A stretch of 64,000 bases of DNA, from NCBI GenBank assembly GCA_022414725.1, contig CM039464.1, positions 12,904,497 through 12,968,496 on the forward strand, written 5' to 3'. The position numbers were made by a program, and so were the translations under genes. Shown here piece after piece: positions 48,425 through 60,390 of this stretch. Below the pieces are notes generated by a model. It did no database searches. It saw only the letters and a list, made by a program, of their open reading frames with translations, and was not told the origin of the DNA. The first letter of the stretch is position 1, and every line of letters starts with the position of its first letter. The DNA comes from Microglena sp. YARC (lineage: Eukaryota; Chlorophyta; Chlorophyceae; Chlamydomonadales; Chlamydomonadaceae).

Positions 48425-49264
48425 CCATGCAATCAAACTCGACGTTAATACAACTCTCAATTACAACCACTCTCAAAAATCAACGCCTTGTATTAAGGGT
48501 GGATAGCTGTTGTCAGTACTAAATCTAAATCGACTAGAAACACTTGCGTGGAAGCAAAAATTCAACATGTTCATGTAACGCGTATGGAGATACTTGGTGG
48601 TGATAGCCCCATCCTTAAATCCCAACTTAGCTAGCAGGCAGGCCCTGGGAGTATCAATCATATATATAGAGTCCTAGCCACATAAAGCATCCAGGAGGTG
48701 AAGGTGAAGGCCTCAATGACCAGCATACCAATAAATATAATTTGAGAGGAGCAAGGCATTCAACCCCTTGAACGTAGCCACAAACGTACACAGAACATGA
48801 AGGTGAAGGTCTCATCCCCTCATCCCAACTCCCTGCCTATCTAGTTTGTTATGTACAGCATCTGACACGGTCAGAGTAGTCTGGCCCTAGCACAAATGCA
48901 GGACTTGCTAGAAGGGTTGCGTAATACGGCCGGTACACACCCCAAATCCGTACCGTACTCTTTCTCCTGAAAAGGTCCGTACTCACGACACTCTTGCATA
49001 TGTGGTGCTCAAGCCATTTTCCAGCTAGCACCTGTATGCAGTACATGTTCTGCACGAGTTGCGGCAGCTCGGGTAAGAGGACGTCTGGGTGGAAGGCCAA
49101 GAAAGTTGGAGAAACAGTTGCTGTTGATACATTTCATACAGTCTAGGTAGCCAGGTGTAGTCTCTTCCTAGCCCATTGCTGAATGGGACCTGTCCATGGT
49201 GACCTTACGTCTTCCGGGACGCAATCACGTACATAGCTGGAGCTTACAGCTACACACATCCACC
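48425..49264. other. Inverted HPR-derived 3' region, no gene
   Basis: Reverse counterpart of A 9.88-11.15 kb, without the 222-bp duplication. Remnants such as GATAGCCCCATCCTTAAATC (48602-48621) are decayed repeat codons. Confidence 0.45.
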
Positions 49265-49690
49265 TGTTATGAGATGAAGATATCAACAAGAATGCCCAGT
49301 GGACTGGGATTTGAGAAACAGTTCAAATGAAAGTGGGATTATTCTACTTTTTATTTGTTTATTATTATTTATTTTATGTATGAGTTAGTGTGGCAAAGTA
49401 AACCTGTGAAGTAGAATATAGATATCAAGAATGCCCAGCCTGGCTGCAGCCTACAGGTGTTGGTTGACTCCACTGGAATGGTGCAGCACGAACTCAGGGC
49501 CCCCGTCGGTAAAACGATTTTTTGGGGTTCAGTTCATCAGTGCTTTTTCTTTTTAAGCCCTTCCTACTACAGTTGGGCAAGTCCCTTTAGCCTATTTGGC
49601 CTACCCCTGGACTGCAACATACATACATACATGCGCGTAGTCAGATCCACCCACTTTTTAAAGAAAGCCCAGTCACTGATGGTCCGGCCA
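49265..49690 (-). pseudogene. Decayed HPR relic carrying two insertions
   Basis: Minus-strand counterpart of 9737-9879, split by a 120-bp AT-rich insertion (49300-49419) between near-direct repeats AGATATCAACAAGAATGCCC and AGATATCAAGAATGCCC, and by a SINE-like element (49497-49632). Confidence 0.55.
49497..49632 (+). mobile_element. SINE-like short element with CATA tail
   Basis: GGGCCCCCGTCGGTAAAACG to TGCAACATACATACATACAT; absent at the corresponding sites 9800-9820 and 32030-32050, so it is young. Target duplication not clear. Confidence 0.7.
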
Positions 49691-49851
49691 AATACAGCCG
49701 CACCAGGCACTGTTTCTTTTGTGCACTACGATACATTTTCAACATTCGAACTTCCGATGTAACTTTCTCGCTGCTCATTTTCCTTCTTAGCATTCGCGTA
49801 GCATATTCGCATTCTCCTGCGTCTGCGCTATCGAATGCTTCCACCTGCTCT

Positions 49852-50904
49852 TTGTTCCATGCAGTTTCGGTCAACTCTTCCCGAAACAGCAACCAAACAG
49901 GAGCTCATGCTTTCGCAGAGGCAATGCTGCTATCTAAGTCGCTGTCTACAACATCTGACGCGACTCGCAGCAACTTCTGTGGTCGCAGGGCGGTAGACGG
50001 TTACTTTGGTAGCGAGCTGCACCTCTGGGCAGCCGAAAGTATGCACTACCGGACAGAATGCGCCTCTCCCTGGACTTCCCAACAGGGGGGGATGCGAAGC
50101 GCACATCCCTGGCGCATTCTTGATGGTCGCTGCCAGGAGCGAAGGCTCCATGCAATCGAGAAACTCACTAACGAATCCCCTTTTCCCCCATGCAGGACTC
50201 CAGGACAGACACCTGCTCTTTCAAATCGGGACGCTGCCAGTCACCATATGAACTGGAGCACCCTGGGGCTTAACGCCTCTTATTGCCGACCCTTGACAAC
50301 CACTGTTCGCGGCGCCAATCAATTCATGGACCCTGCTAATTTCTGGCAGTTTTTCCAATCCACTCGACAATACCAATCCACTTTCGAAAACACCCCCCAC
50401 GCGCTCTGTTACCCCACGCACCAACTTCATAGCCAGGAGAACGGAAGCACAGGTTGGTCCCCAATCTGCGACCTCAAAGCTACGCGGAATCAGATTTACG
50501 CGGATAGTAGGAGTCAATGCGCTCCTCTCCACCCCGTTTCCCTCCAATGTGCCTCCCGCTATCCTAGCAACACTACCCTGATGCTCACTCAACACGCTGC
50601 TCTCTCCTCTTACGCTGCTCTCTTCCCTTACTCAACTTCTGCTCACAAGCACATGCCCTTTCTGCTTTCTACCCTAACACTAACCATAACCAATACGATG
50701 CGTCTCGGCCTACGGGGCTCCAAATCTCACTCCCCGATCAACCTCATGCTCACGACAAGTCTCGAGCTACCTATCAAACTCATAGGAGCTACGATCTTAC
50801 CTGCCTGCCACATACCATCAATAATTATTATCATCATCCCTGGACGTAAAAAATGGTCGCCGACAACACGATCATACCTTCGAGAGACTGCTGTCGTTGC
50901 CTAG
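49852..50904 (+). CDS. Unrecognised 350-codon frame
   Basis: The longest frame of the right-hand region. Composition is Ser/Thr/Ala/Leu-rich with no repeats, no domain and an unusual IPSIIIIIIPGRKK stretch near the end. The neighbouring frame over 50640-50930 reads more like protein (SRDCCRCLACPLS), and minus-strand frames are also open here, so the real product may be split by indels. It could be the 5' (ORF1) part of the LINE farther downstream. Low confidence. Confidence 0.25.
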   Translation: MFHAVSVNSSRNSNQTGAHAFAEAMLLSKSLSTTSDATRSNFCGRRAVDGYFGSELHLWAAESMHYRTECASPWTSQQGGMRSAHPWRILDGRCQERRLHAIEKLTNESPFPPCRTPGQTPALSNRDAASHHMNWSTLGLNASYCRPLTTTVRGANQFMDPANFWQFFQSTRQYQSTFENTPHALCYPTHQLHSQENGSTGWSPICDLKATRNQIYADSRSQCAPLHPVSLQCASRYPSNTTLMLTQHAALSSYAALFPYSTSAHKHMPFLLSTLTLTITNTMRLGLRGSKSHSPINLMLTTSLELPIKLIGATILPACHIPSIIIIIIPGRKKWSPTTRSYLRETAVVA

Positions 50905-51139
50905 CCTGCCCGCTGTCACTGATCAGATATGCAACATCACCTTAACTCTAGAGATGTTAGAACCACGTCCTTTCTCGACCAGCAGCCAGAGCCCCCTTTA
51001 TCTCATCTTCATGCCCTCAACTGGTTTACTACCCAACACTCAAGCCGTTTTTTTCCCTTTCAACTTGCTCAGATCCATCACTATGGAGAGCCACGGCGGG
51101 CTTGGACTCCTCAAAAGCCTGAGTGGACTTGAGTACTTT

Positions 51140-52090
51140 CCAGGTACGGAGTCTCCCACCCCCAACCTACGCCTCTACCTCAGAGTCTACCACCCCCACC
51201 CTATGCCTCTACCCTGAGTCTACCACCCCAACCTATGCCTCTACCCTGAGTCTACCACCCCCAACCTATGCCTCTACCCTGAGTCTACACCCCCACCCTA
51301 TGCCTCTACCCTGAGTCTACCACCCCAACCTATGCCTCTACCCAGAGTCTGCCTGCCAACCCATGCCTCTACCCTGAGTCTACCACCCCCACCCAATGCC
51401 TCTACCCTGAGTCTACCACACCCACCTCTACCTGAGTTACACCCCCAACTATGCTCTACCCTGAGTCTACCACCCCCAACCTATGCCTCTACCCTGAGTC
51501 TACCACCCCAAACCTAGCCTCTACCCTGAGTCTACCCCCAACCTATGCCTCTACCTGAGTCTACACCCACCCTATGCCTCTACCTGAGTCTACACCCACA
51601 ACCTATGCCTTACCTGAGTCTACCACCCACCTATGCTCTACCTGAGTCTACCACACCCAACCTATGCCTCTACCCTGAGTCTACCACCCCCAACCTATGC
51701 CTCTACCCTGAAGTCTACCACCAACCTATGCTCTACCTGAGTCTACCACCCCAACCCTATGCTCTACCCTGAGTCTACCACCCCCCTATGCCTCTACTGA
51801 GTCTACCACCCTATGCCTCTACCCTGATCTACCACCCCTATGCCTCTACCCTGAGTCTAACCACCCAACTATGCCTCTACCCTGAGTCTACCACCACCAA
51901 CTATGCCTCTACCCTGAGTCTACCACCACCGCCAACTATGCTCTACCCTGAGTCACCACCCACCTATGCCTCTACCGCTGAGTCTAACCCGACCCTTATT
52001 GCCCATACTACTCTGAGTCTAACCACCCCCTAGCTCTACCCTGAGTCTAACCACCCCACACCTATGCTCAACCAAACAACCTACCACCCC
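51140..52090 (+). repeat. 33-bp C-rich tandem repeat, about 28 units, indel-rich
   Basis: Unit ACCCTGAGTCTACCACCCCC, AACCTATGCCTCT. One- or two-base deletions become more frequent to the right, so the encoded PTYASTLSLPP pattern changes frame repeatedly. This is either real decay or uncorrected long-read error. Confidence 0.9.
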
Positions 52091-52935
52091 CCCAACCTAT
52101 GTCTCAACAGAGGGACTTCCTGCCCCTAATCTTATGCCTCTATCAAGAGACTCCTCCCTATCCTCCGCAAGAGGAACGTAACATAAGGCCCTAACCAAGG
52201 CCTCACCTCAAACCCCTGGCACGCGAACACCCCCCTTAACAATCCCACTCCAAACCCTCCAAATCTATAGGGGACCCGCCTCATAAAAGCTGGGAAGTAA
52301 AGCAAACAAGAAGTACCCTGTGGACCAACAGCCCAAATTCACCCTTCTGCCATGCCGAAGTAACAAGCCCAGCAAGCTGGCGAAGATTCTGGCTCTCAAC
52401 ATAAAAAATGGTGTAAGCGCCTGACCCCAGTTCCACGGTCTCGCAAGGGACCTAAGTCACATGGACACTTCGACACACTTCAATTTGTAATTGAGTGTAC
52501 TACCTACCAGTACAATCAGCCCCATGCCCCACTCTCCCATCCAATAGTACCACTAAAGCCATTAACTTGACTCTGTCCTGGGATACGTGGTTCACTACCT
52601 TCTACACCCCCCTTGATTCGGAATCAACTCGGTTGATTTGGTGGCTCCTTTGGAAGCATTCTTCCGTGGCTACACTGGATGGCCTAAGGGTCTCCTTACA
52701 GAGACGGTGCCTCGGTGCAACGCACACAAAAAAAAAAAGAACGTCTCCTCGCGCCCCACCTGTATTAGGGACATACTTATTCAAAAATACGCATTCAATG
52801 CCTATCTCCAGCCCCGAGCCCCATGACCCGACATGTAGAGGAGGAAAGCGCACCCCACCTCAGCAAGGCCAGCCACAATCCCGGCCTAAGCACTATCTAC
52901 ATAATTAACATTGAGAAACAAATCTCAAGCACTTT
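52091..52935 (+). other. C-rich sequence with broken coding, probably LINE 5' part
   Basis: Frames 52495-52908 and 52638-52826 overlap and look like one protein cut by indels (LLTETVPRCNAHKKKKN in one; LGTYLFKNTHSMPISS in the other). Family unknown. Confidence 0.3.
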
Positions 52936-54310
52936 GCCCAGTGCACGCCATCAATGCCTACCTCGGTGGACCACATGTCAAACACAGGGGAAATTTTCAA
53001 AATTTGGGGAGAGACATCACCAAATACTCAAGCAAACCCGAAGCGACCTGGGTGTTAGGCCGCTTCACTTCACCTCAGCGGGAAATTTTTTTTCAAAATT
53101 TGCTGATGCAGGCCTACATGCAACACTGAATGCCCCCAGATGGGCATACTTCACCCAATTGCACAACCCGATTAATACCCTGAACACACCAATCCCACAA
53201 CCTTTCTCTGTTGAATCTACAACTTTTGGAATCCTACTGGTAGCAAGCAAAAAACAAATCCTGGAAACGTCTACAAGGACATAATAAATGTATCTTGCAC
53301 TTTACCACCCACCCCTCTCCAACGCGGCAATATGGACCATGCCGGCTGTCTCAAACAATACCATAACACCTGGTATTGGATAGGCTTCAGAAAACCTCTC
53401 GCCCATCCCCGTTGGACTCCACAGCCGGGCGCTGGCAGGCCATATATGGGCAAATCTCACTTAAAAGATGAGAGCGAGAACATGAGGTTTTTTGGACCCC
53501 CAATTCCGGCTTGGTAATGCGTCGGCTGTTACCCAAAGATACAACCCCTTCCGAACCGCATGCCTACGCTAACCAACAAGGAATATACATGATGGAGGAG
53601 CACCAGCTCACCCAACGCACTCCCCCCAAACACACGAATGGACTGCGACATGGGAATGTTGCCTTAGACCAACCCTGAGTGCTATCCTAACCATACATTG
53701 AGAAACAAATTCGATGGCCACTGGCCAAGTGCACGCCATCAATGCCTATCTCGGTGGACCATATGTCGACACAGGAAAAAATATTCAAATTTGGGAGAGA
53801 CGATCACCGGATACTCAAGGCAACCCGTAATGACCTGTGTGTTTGGCGAACACTTCATCCCTCGCAGGGGGAATTTTCTAATATGCTGATGCAGGCCTAA
53901 CATGCGCACCGAATGCCCCAGATGGGAATACTTACGAATCGTACAACCTGATTATAATCCGGACACCCAAACCTCCGCACGACCTTTCTCTGATGAACCT
54001 TCTACAACCTTGGATCCTACCTGGCAGTAGCAAAGACAAATCCTCCAACGTCTGCAAGGGACACAGTAAATTGTAATCTTGCACTTTACAACCCGCCTCC
54101 AATCCGCATATAAACATGCTGGGTTGTCTAAAAATACCATAACATCTGGTATTGGATAGACTCAGAAAAACTCTCGCCCTAATCCGCCTTGGACTCCACA
54201 CCGGGAGCCTGGCAGGCCTATATGGGAACATCTTCATCCTTAAAAAAGAGAGCGGGGCAGACATGAGATTTTTTGGACCCCAATACCATCTTGACGTTTG
54301 CGACGATGGA
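52936..54310 (+). repeat. Two direct copies of a 575-bp coding-like segment
   Basis: GTGCACGCCATCAATGCCTA at 52940 and 53729 and TTTTTTGGACCCC at 53489 and 54269 bound copies about 790 bp apart, with roughly 215 bp of unrelated spacer. Both encode pieces such as NAYLGGPHV and ENMRFFGPP / ADMRFFGPQ, with different frameshifts in each. This may be a gag/ORF1-like domain of the LINE. Confidence 0.6.
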
Positions 54311-54779
54311 TACTATAGACACAAACCCTACTAAACTCCTACAAAACCCCATGCTTCACAAACCCAACATGGAAGATACCATGATGAAGGACGCAGCCCG
54401 CCCGATCGCACATCCCCCCCCACAACGCAAATGGACTGCGATAGAGGAGATGCTGCCCCTTCAACTGTCACCAAACCTGAAAAAACGTGGTAACACAGAG
54501 CACCCCACAAAAAAAATATCAGGCACCCCAACAAGCATCTGAAACACTCGCAAAACCCTGGGACCCCACATTAAACTCAAACAAACACAATCCCACATTT
54601 TTCCCCCCTCCACCTCTACCCCAATTCAAGGGAGCCCCCCCCCCAACAGGCTAAGAAGCTCAAACAAACATGCTTTAAACCAACCATTCTTTTACCCCTA
54701 AGGATAATGGACCTGCCCAACAACCACCCACATGCCAGTCACGCACTACTAATGGAATAACATACATTTTCTACTCCTC
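54311..54779. other. C-rich spacer, nothing recognised
   Basis: Many C runs (CATCCCCCCCCACAACG; GCCCCCCCCCCAAC) and no sustained frame. Confidence 0.4.
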
Positions 54780-57700
54780 AAATCTGCAGAGGGCTGGAGG
54801 AGCTCCTGGGAGCTAATTCTGCAATCACATCCTAGACACAAAAGCTGATGTGGCTATTCTTACAGAAACCAAACTGCTCTCTGCTCTCCTTCATCCAATT
54901 CATCAGAAGGAACTCCCCAATACTCCTTCACCACAGTAGTGTGGCCAAAAAACCGGACAACAACCACGGGTAAGGAGGGGTCATAATCCTCACCCACAAG
55001 CAATTTAGGCCCCGTCCATGCAAGTCAATGCAGACCCTGGCTGGTTGCTGGTGCACCCATCACTTCGGCCTTCAACCACCCCCCCAACTCCTACACACAT
55101 CATGCAGGCGTTACATGCCCGCATGACCACACCCAGCACGGCAAGCGCCTATACATACATCGGGACTCACCACCACAAAGCCCGATCAACACTCTGTGGA
55201 GGGGATTGGCAATGCAACCTCTTTCCCTCAGATAGATCTACCGCGCCCACTTTCCACACAGACAACATCACATATCTATTGTGCTCCGCAACTCAACCTC
55301 CACCCCTCTCACCAACCTTTCACTAGAGCACCACCTTCCATTGCTACAGGAAGGCAACCTCGAGCCACAAGCAGAATCGATGACATCTCTCATCTCCTTG
55401 CCCAACCCCTCACCGCCATATTAGTGAAAAGACAGGGAGGTCGGAGGATACTAGACACATGGCCTCCACAAATTATCCCCCCTATTTAACTTTCCGATAC
55501 CCTGACTTTGACTGACACCACCGCCCCACTCTAGACCCAACAACTAGTCACTTCCGTCAGCAAGGCTTCATGAACGCCACTAGAAAGGCCATTGAAGAAA
55601 AACGCACACTACCTTCTTCATGGACACCCCCAAACCATCAGGGACTGGTGGGACCAGGCACCAACCTCATAGGAGACAATTCCTCCATCCATCAGCACTC
55701 CACAGTAAACACACTCTCTTGAAAAGGATTAGACCCTCGACATCTCAGCAACCAGATTATGGAACCTATTAGGATGGCCTCACCACTATGTTTGAAACCC
55801 TGCTAACAGGACCAAACCCGAGGGACTTCTTTGACAGAAAGAAGTAAGCAAAGCCCCGCAAAATCAACTCCCATATCCAAAGCTTAAGACGTACAGGAAA
55901 ATCTAACCACCGACCCCAACTCGCGCTATCACACGCCCATTCTACCTCTCCTAGAAACATGCATACCATCCTACCACCTCACCCCCATATCCAGCGGTTG
56001 CTCAGACCATGCTACTCTTGGCTGCAATCAATATATCCTCGATGAGGCTCCCTGTCCTCCGGAGAATTCTCGCAAAAGCAGACAAACAGCTACCGCCACT
56101 GGCAAGCAGCCTTCCATGACCCTAACTATCCAACAAACCTAAACAGAGCCACAGAAAATCTTCAAAATCCTCTGATAATCCGACGTCACCTGCCCAGACC
56201 TCCAAGACCCCACATGGCCAACACAAAACGTCCACTAATGACCTCTCTGGACATCTTGGGGGAGCACATGGGACAGCTTGATGGCCCCCTCCCTCACCAA
56301 CGTGCACCGGCAAATACCTACCCCAAGACAGACAGACGCCCCGTTGATATACGTGCTACCCCCTCCATGGGCCTCTCTGCTAGACACATTCTCCCTAGAA
56401 ACCAAGGCCCAACCCACCAACACTCCACCCATCCTACCCTACCTCATGGAGTTCTCTATTACAAACATGCATGCCAACACGTAGCAAAAAAGCAAACAGG
56501 CTGGCCCAGACGGAATCCCCCCAATGAACTACTAACCTGCTCCCCTGGTCTTGGCACCACATACATAAAATGTTTGGGCTTATGTGGATCACCGGCTACA
56601 CCCATTTGCTGGAAGACCTCCAACACATCATGCTTTTTAACAAGAAGGAGAACCCCACCCAAGCCAACCACTACAGACGCTATTGGCCTCAACAACACGA
56701 TGGGTAAATTGTGGACTAACATGTTACAACAGTGTTGTCCAAATAACTTGGACCAATAAGCCAAGTCTGCAGTGACTCCCAAGAGGGATTTAGACAGAAC
56801 AGAAGCACCCATAGGAAGCTCACCCACGTCCTACATGACATCGAGGATGCGGCCCACTCAAAAAGAGACTGTTTTGCTGCCTAACTTTGACTTCTTTATC
56901 TGCCTTTAATATGGTGGATCCATGACAAGCTGCTCCAACTATGTATGACTTGGAATCCCGGTAGATGTCATTGAAACAGTGAAAGGAATTTACAACGGGG
57001 CTACTACCCATGAGGTAATGGCATGTACTCAACAACACTCAGGCAAACCAATTCAAATCACAAGAGGCACCATCCAAGGTGACACCCTTCCCCCTACTCT
57101 TCATCATCTTCAATCGAACCTCTCCTCAGATGGCTACAAGCCCGGGGGCAGGAGGATACAAGCAAGGCAATTACCAGTCAACATCCAATACTGACCAGAT
57201 AAAACAGGTAGCCTAGATAGGTGGCTGATGACACGCAGTGTGGTCACTAAACAGCAGATCAACCTCAAGGTACAATGCCTTAAAGTGGCAACAATTCAGT
57301 ACTTTGGTCTGGGGATTCCCTTAACGGGGGTAAATGCATGATCACTGGGCATATTGCAAATGGCTTCCACCCAGTGCCAAGGATGGCCACGCCAACCAAA
57401 AGGCGTGGTAACAAATACTTCTCCACAACACATCCTCATTAACGACACATGGGCTGTGGGTGGGATCATACTTCTTACCCAGGTGTGCAATGAAGGAATG
57501 GAGGGGCATAACAGTATCTAGGGGTTTTTGCCCAGGTTGGAGGCCTCATTTCCCGAACTAATTAGGCTGGAGACCCACCGGTCGTTCTCAATGAAGACAA
57601 GCCTTGGCCCGGCCACCTTGCGGATCACATAGTAAAGGTGACCCACAAGCCGAATCCTCACGCCACTGCAAATGGGACGCCGGGTTAAAAGGCGCCACTC

Positions 57701-58650
57701 GCAGGTGGGGTGCTCTGGTGATGGTGGCAATGGAGAATGGTGGTGGGGTTGAAGCTCGTGCGCAGGTCTCACTGCTATGGAAACACGGTACGTGTATTAA
57801 AACTCCTGCCATCCACCGTATGTCCCTATGACTGTAGCAGCTATCCACTACAGCTAGCTCGTGGGGATATGGAGGGTGCATCTTAGACAAGGCCTTATGG
57901 ACAGTTGCAAGGGTGGGCGTAATTGAAAGAGTGTGGGGCTGTGGGAATGGTGGTGACGTTGCTAAGTGAGTGGACAGATCGCCGTCGTGCATTCCCGGAA
58001 CTGCTAGTTGGTTCTGCCTGCCTTCGGAGTTGGGTGGGGACAGGGGACAGGAGTTTATGGGTATGTGCCTTTCGCTCCTGGATATGGTGGAGCTGTGATT
58101 ATGTAGGGTTGTGATGCTCAAGAGCCATAGCAGCAGGGCCATCACTGAGTTCGCGTCCCTCAAGCGACACGAATCGTAGGGTTGCCGTCCGTACGTACTG
58201 GGTGGGGAAAACAGGCAGGCTCAGCCTTTTGTGACAGCCCTCGCTCCACAAAGAGGAAGCTGCTATGGACTGTACCCAGGGGGGTATGTTTTGAGGGGTG
58301 TGGGGTGGTTGTCTTCTCTTTCTACCTTGCGTTGCCGCAGCCGACACACTTGTCAATACTTGTTAATACCTTGGCCAGGCAAATGGCGAGCATGCCACTC
58401 TAAAAGAGCCTATGCGGGCAAATCCATATGGAGGATTGAAGACCCTACTCAATGGCCCTTCAAGACTCCCTCCCGGACTTACCCCAACACACGCATTCCC
58501 CCCTACCTTCTCAAACCCTCATCCAGCCGCTTGGGCATTATTAGCTTCGCTCTGAGCTGAACATTGTGAGCCGCCTGATGGGACCTGTACAATCATAACC
58601 ATCCAATACCCTCGGGTCGCACACCTATGGCCACCAGAGTCTCCACTAGG
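54780..58650 (+). mobile_element. Indel-riddled non-LTR retrotransposon
   Basis: Endonuclease start near 54784-54890 (CRGLEELLG, then ADVAILTETKLLSALL). RT follows: AGPDGIPPNELL (56500-56535), AIGLNNTMGKLWTNML (56677-56724), DFFIAFNMVD-like (56889-56925), RGTIQGDTLPP (57064-57096) and ADDT (57227-57238). YLGVF (57513-57527) and SELNIVSRLMGPVQ (58555-58595) suggest downstream connection or RNase H-like parts. Frames change every 50-200 bases, so it is either long dead or badly sequenced. Boundaries unknown. Confidence 0.7.
56480..57250 (+). pseudogene. LINE reverse transcriptase domain, frame-broken
   Basis: Covers RT motifs from PDGIPPNELL through NNTMGKLW, the F-x-x-AF-x-MVD catalytic Asp region, QGDTLPPLLF and ADDT. 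Key catalytic residues are preserved in separate frames, unlike the RT at 24516-25943, which lacks the palm core. The two are different families: AGPDGIPPNEL here, PGVDGIPAEWY there. Confidence 0.75.
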
Positions 58651-60390
58651 CATCAAGTTGCCTGGTCGTCAACAGACTCAGCCTACACCTGTGCTCTCGC
58701 ACCCCCACCTGAATAGCCCATACTCCAACCCTACTAAGATTCCTGCCACAGCCCCCTGCCTTGGCATAAGAGGAACCTGACCATAGCCACGCTACGCATT
58801 CCCCGAAACAGGCACATTTACCTGAAAGTTCTCCACATATACTTATCAGCGACCCTTTAACGGAACTGGGACATCCGCGACCCATTAAACTGCTTCCGAC
58901 CACTTGACCCTCCAATGCCGGCATCCTTAGCCCAACTTACCCAAACACAACAAGCCCCCCAGCAGCATAAATATCTGAGGAGATCTTGCTCAATGCACAC
59001 ATGTGTTTCCGTGGGATGGGTTGCCAGAGAGTCTATCTTCACCCCAACCGGAAGTAATGCTCAACGCCTGGAGCCTGACCCCTAAGATTGCTTGGACTGC
59101 AGAATGCAATTCAGTCAGAAATGAACACCATCACCATGGTCAAATGTACTGACGCTCTATCTACAAACAACCACAGCATCCGTAGAACAGCTCCCATACG
59201 ACGACCTTGGTGCATGCTGTCCTCTACCCCAGACCTTCTTGCTCCCGCCCACCACCAGCCAAGCTTCCCTCCACCTCTGTCCTATCTTGGAAACCAACAC
59301 AGCCTGACCCACGCTCCTGGGCTTCAGAGAGCCCAAAAGAGGAAAGGCTAACGAACATAGAGAAACGCCCACCATCCACAGATATTGGAGGGTCCAGAAA
59401 GCCCATGGCACCATTCTCTGCCACATATTCTCCCTTGTTACATATCTGCTGGCCTCCCGTGCATTCCACCACACTAACTCTCTGCCACACCTCCATTGTG
59501 GTCACTTGGTCCCCGCCGTCCATCTCACAGAGGAACAATCACCCTGCTGGTTGGCCATCTTCCCACCAGATTTCAGGAACTCCTCCATGCCTACAACACT
59601 GAAACTGACCTCAACCCCAAATGCCCGCCTCCCCCTCCATTCCACCAGACAAGACCTCTCACCTCACTAACCTCACAACATAGCAAGGACAGTGGGCGGA
59701 GGGAGGAGAGTTTGATGCAAATGGTATAGCGAAGGCTCAGGCAAAACTCATCATCAACACGGCAGAACCACCACCTGATATACAGAGCTGGGATAAATCC
59801 AAGACCCCGCCGGCAAATACCACATACAGGCTGGTACACTGAATGAAGGTACCACACCTCCCTCCCCAATCAAGACGGAGACACCCACCTACATCTACTC
59901 ACAACAGGCCAATGTGTCGGTCATATACCCCTCCGCGCCAACTCCAGTGATACCTCATATCACGAAACACAGATACCGATACCAACAAGGCCCACTCTCA
60001 CCACAGATCTCTGGACCCTCCACAGCACAGGAACTTCGCTGGAGATAGTTACGTAGCCACCCTCCTATCGACAGCAAAAGACACTACATCTCCAAATGTC
60101 CTCCTGACCATAACACAAGCTATGTCCACCCTGGGGATGACAAACGGACCTTGAAAACATATCACCCGTGCTACCTCCTAATGAGTTCCCTACCTCCCAT
60201 GGGCAACACCTTTTCCCACCCGACATCGTTGGCCAACTGTTTTGGCTTTAGGACCGCCACTGCTACAGATCCCAACTTGGTACGGGGGAAACACACACCT
60301 CACCAGCCAGACCCTGAAGAGGCCACAAGGCTGTTCGATGGCACTAGGGCAGTGCCACACAGCCATGGCCACATTGCTCATGGTTGGGAT
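58651..60390. other. C-rich sequence, possible LINE 3' part
   Basis: Several medium frames on both strands (for example 59207-59602) but no domain. Consistent with the end of the LINE or with another broken element. Confidence 0.25.

Larger units (their letters stand above)
46085..49729. repeat. Inverted copy of A 9.7-13.6 kb (B 31.95-35.4 kb)
   Basis: Runs in reverse through the same landmarks: 46090-46215 with 35280-35400, G-run relic 46607-46640, SINE-like 46678-46810, MITEs 46858-47060 and 48213-48416, 47650-47720 with 11880-11950, 49060-49110 with 10030-10090, and a truncated MITE at 49708. It ends inside that MITE, where the duplicated locus stops. No HPR gene is retained at its end. 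Confidence 0.85.

Noticed and set aside
51123..52033. Frames encoding PTYASTLSLPP repeats
   Set aside because: Frame changes with each indel in the 33-bp tandem repeat; no conserved start or end.
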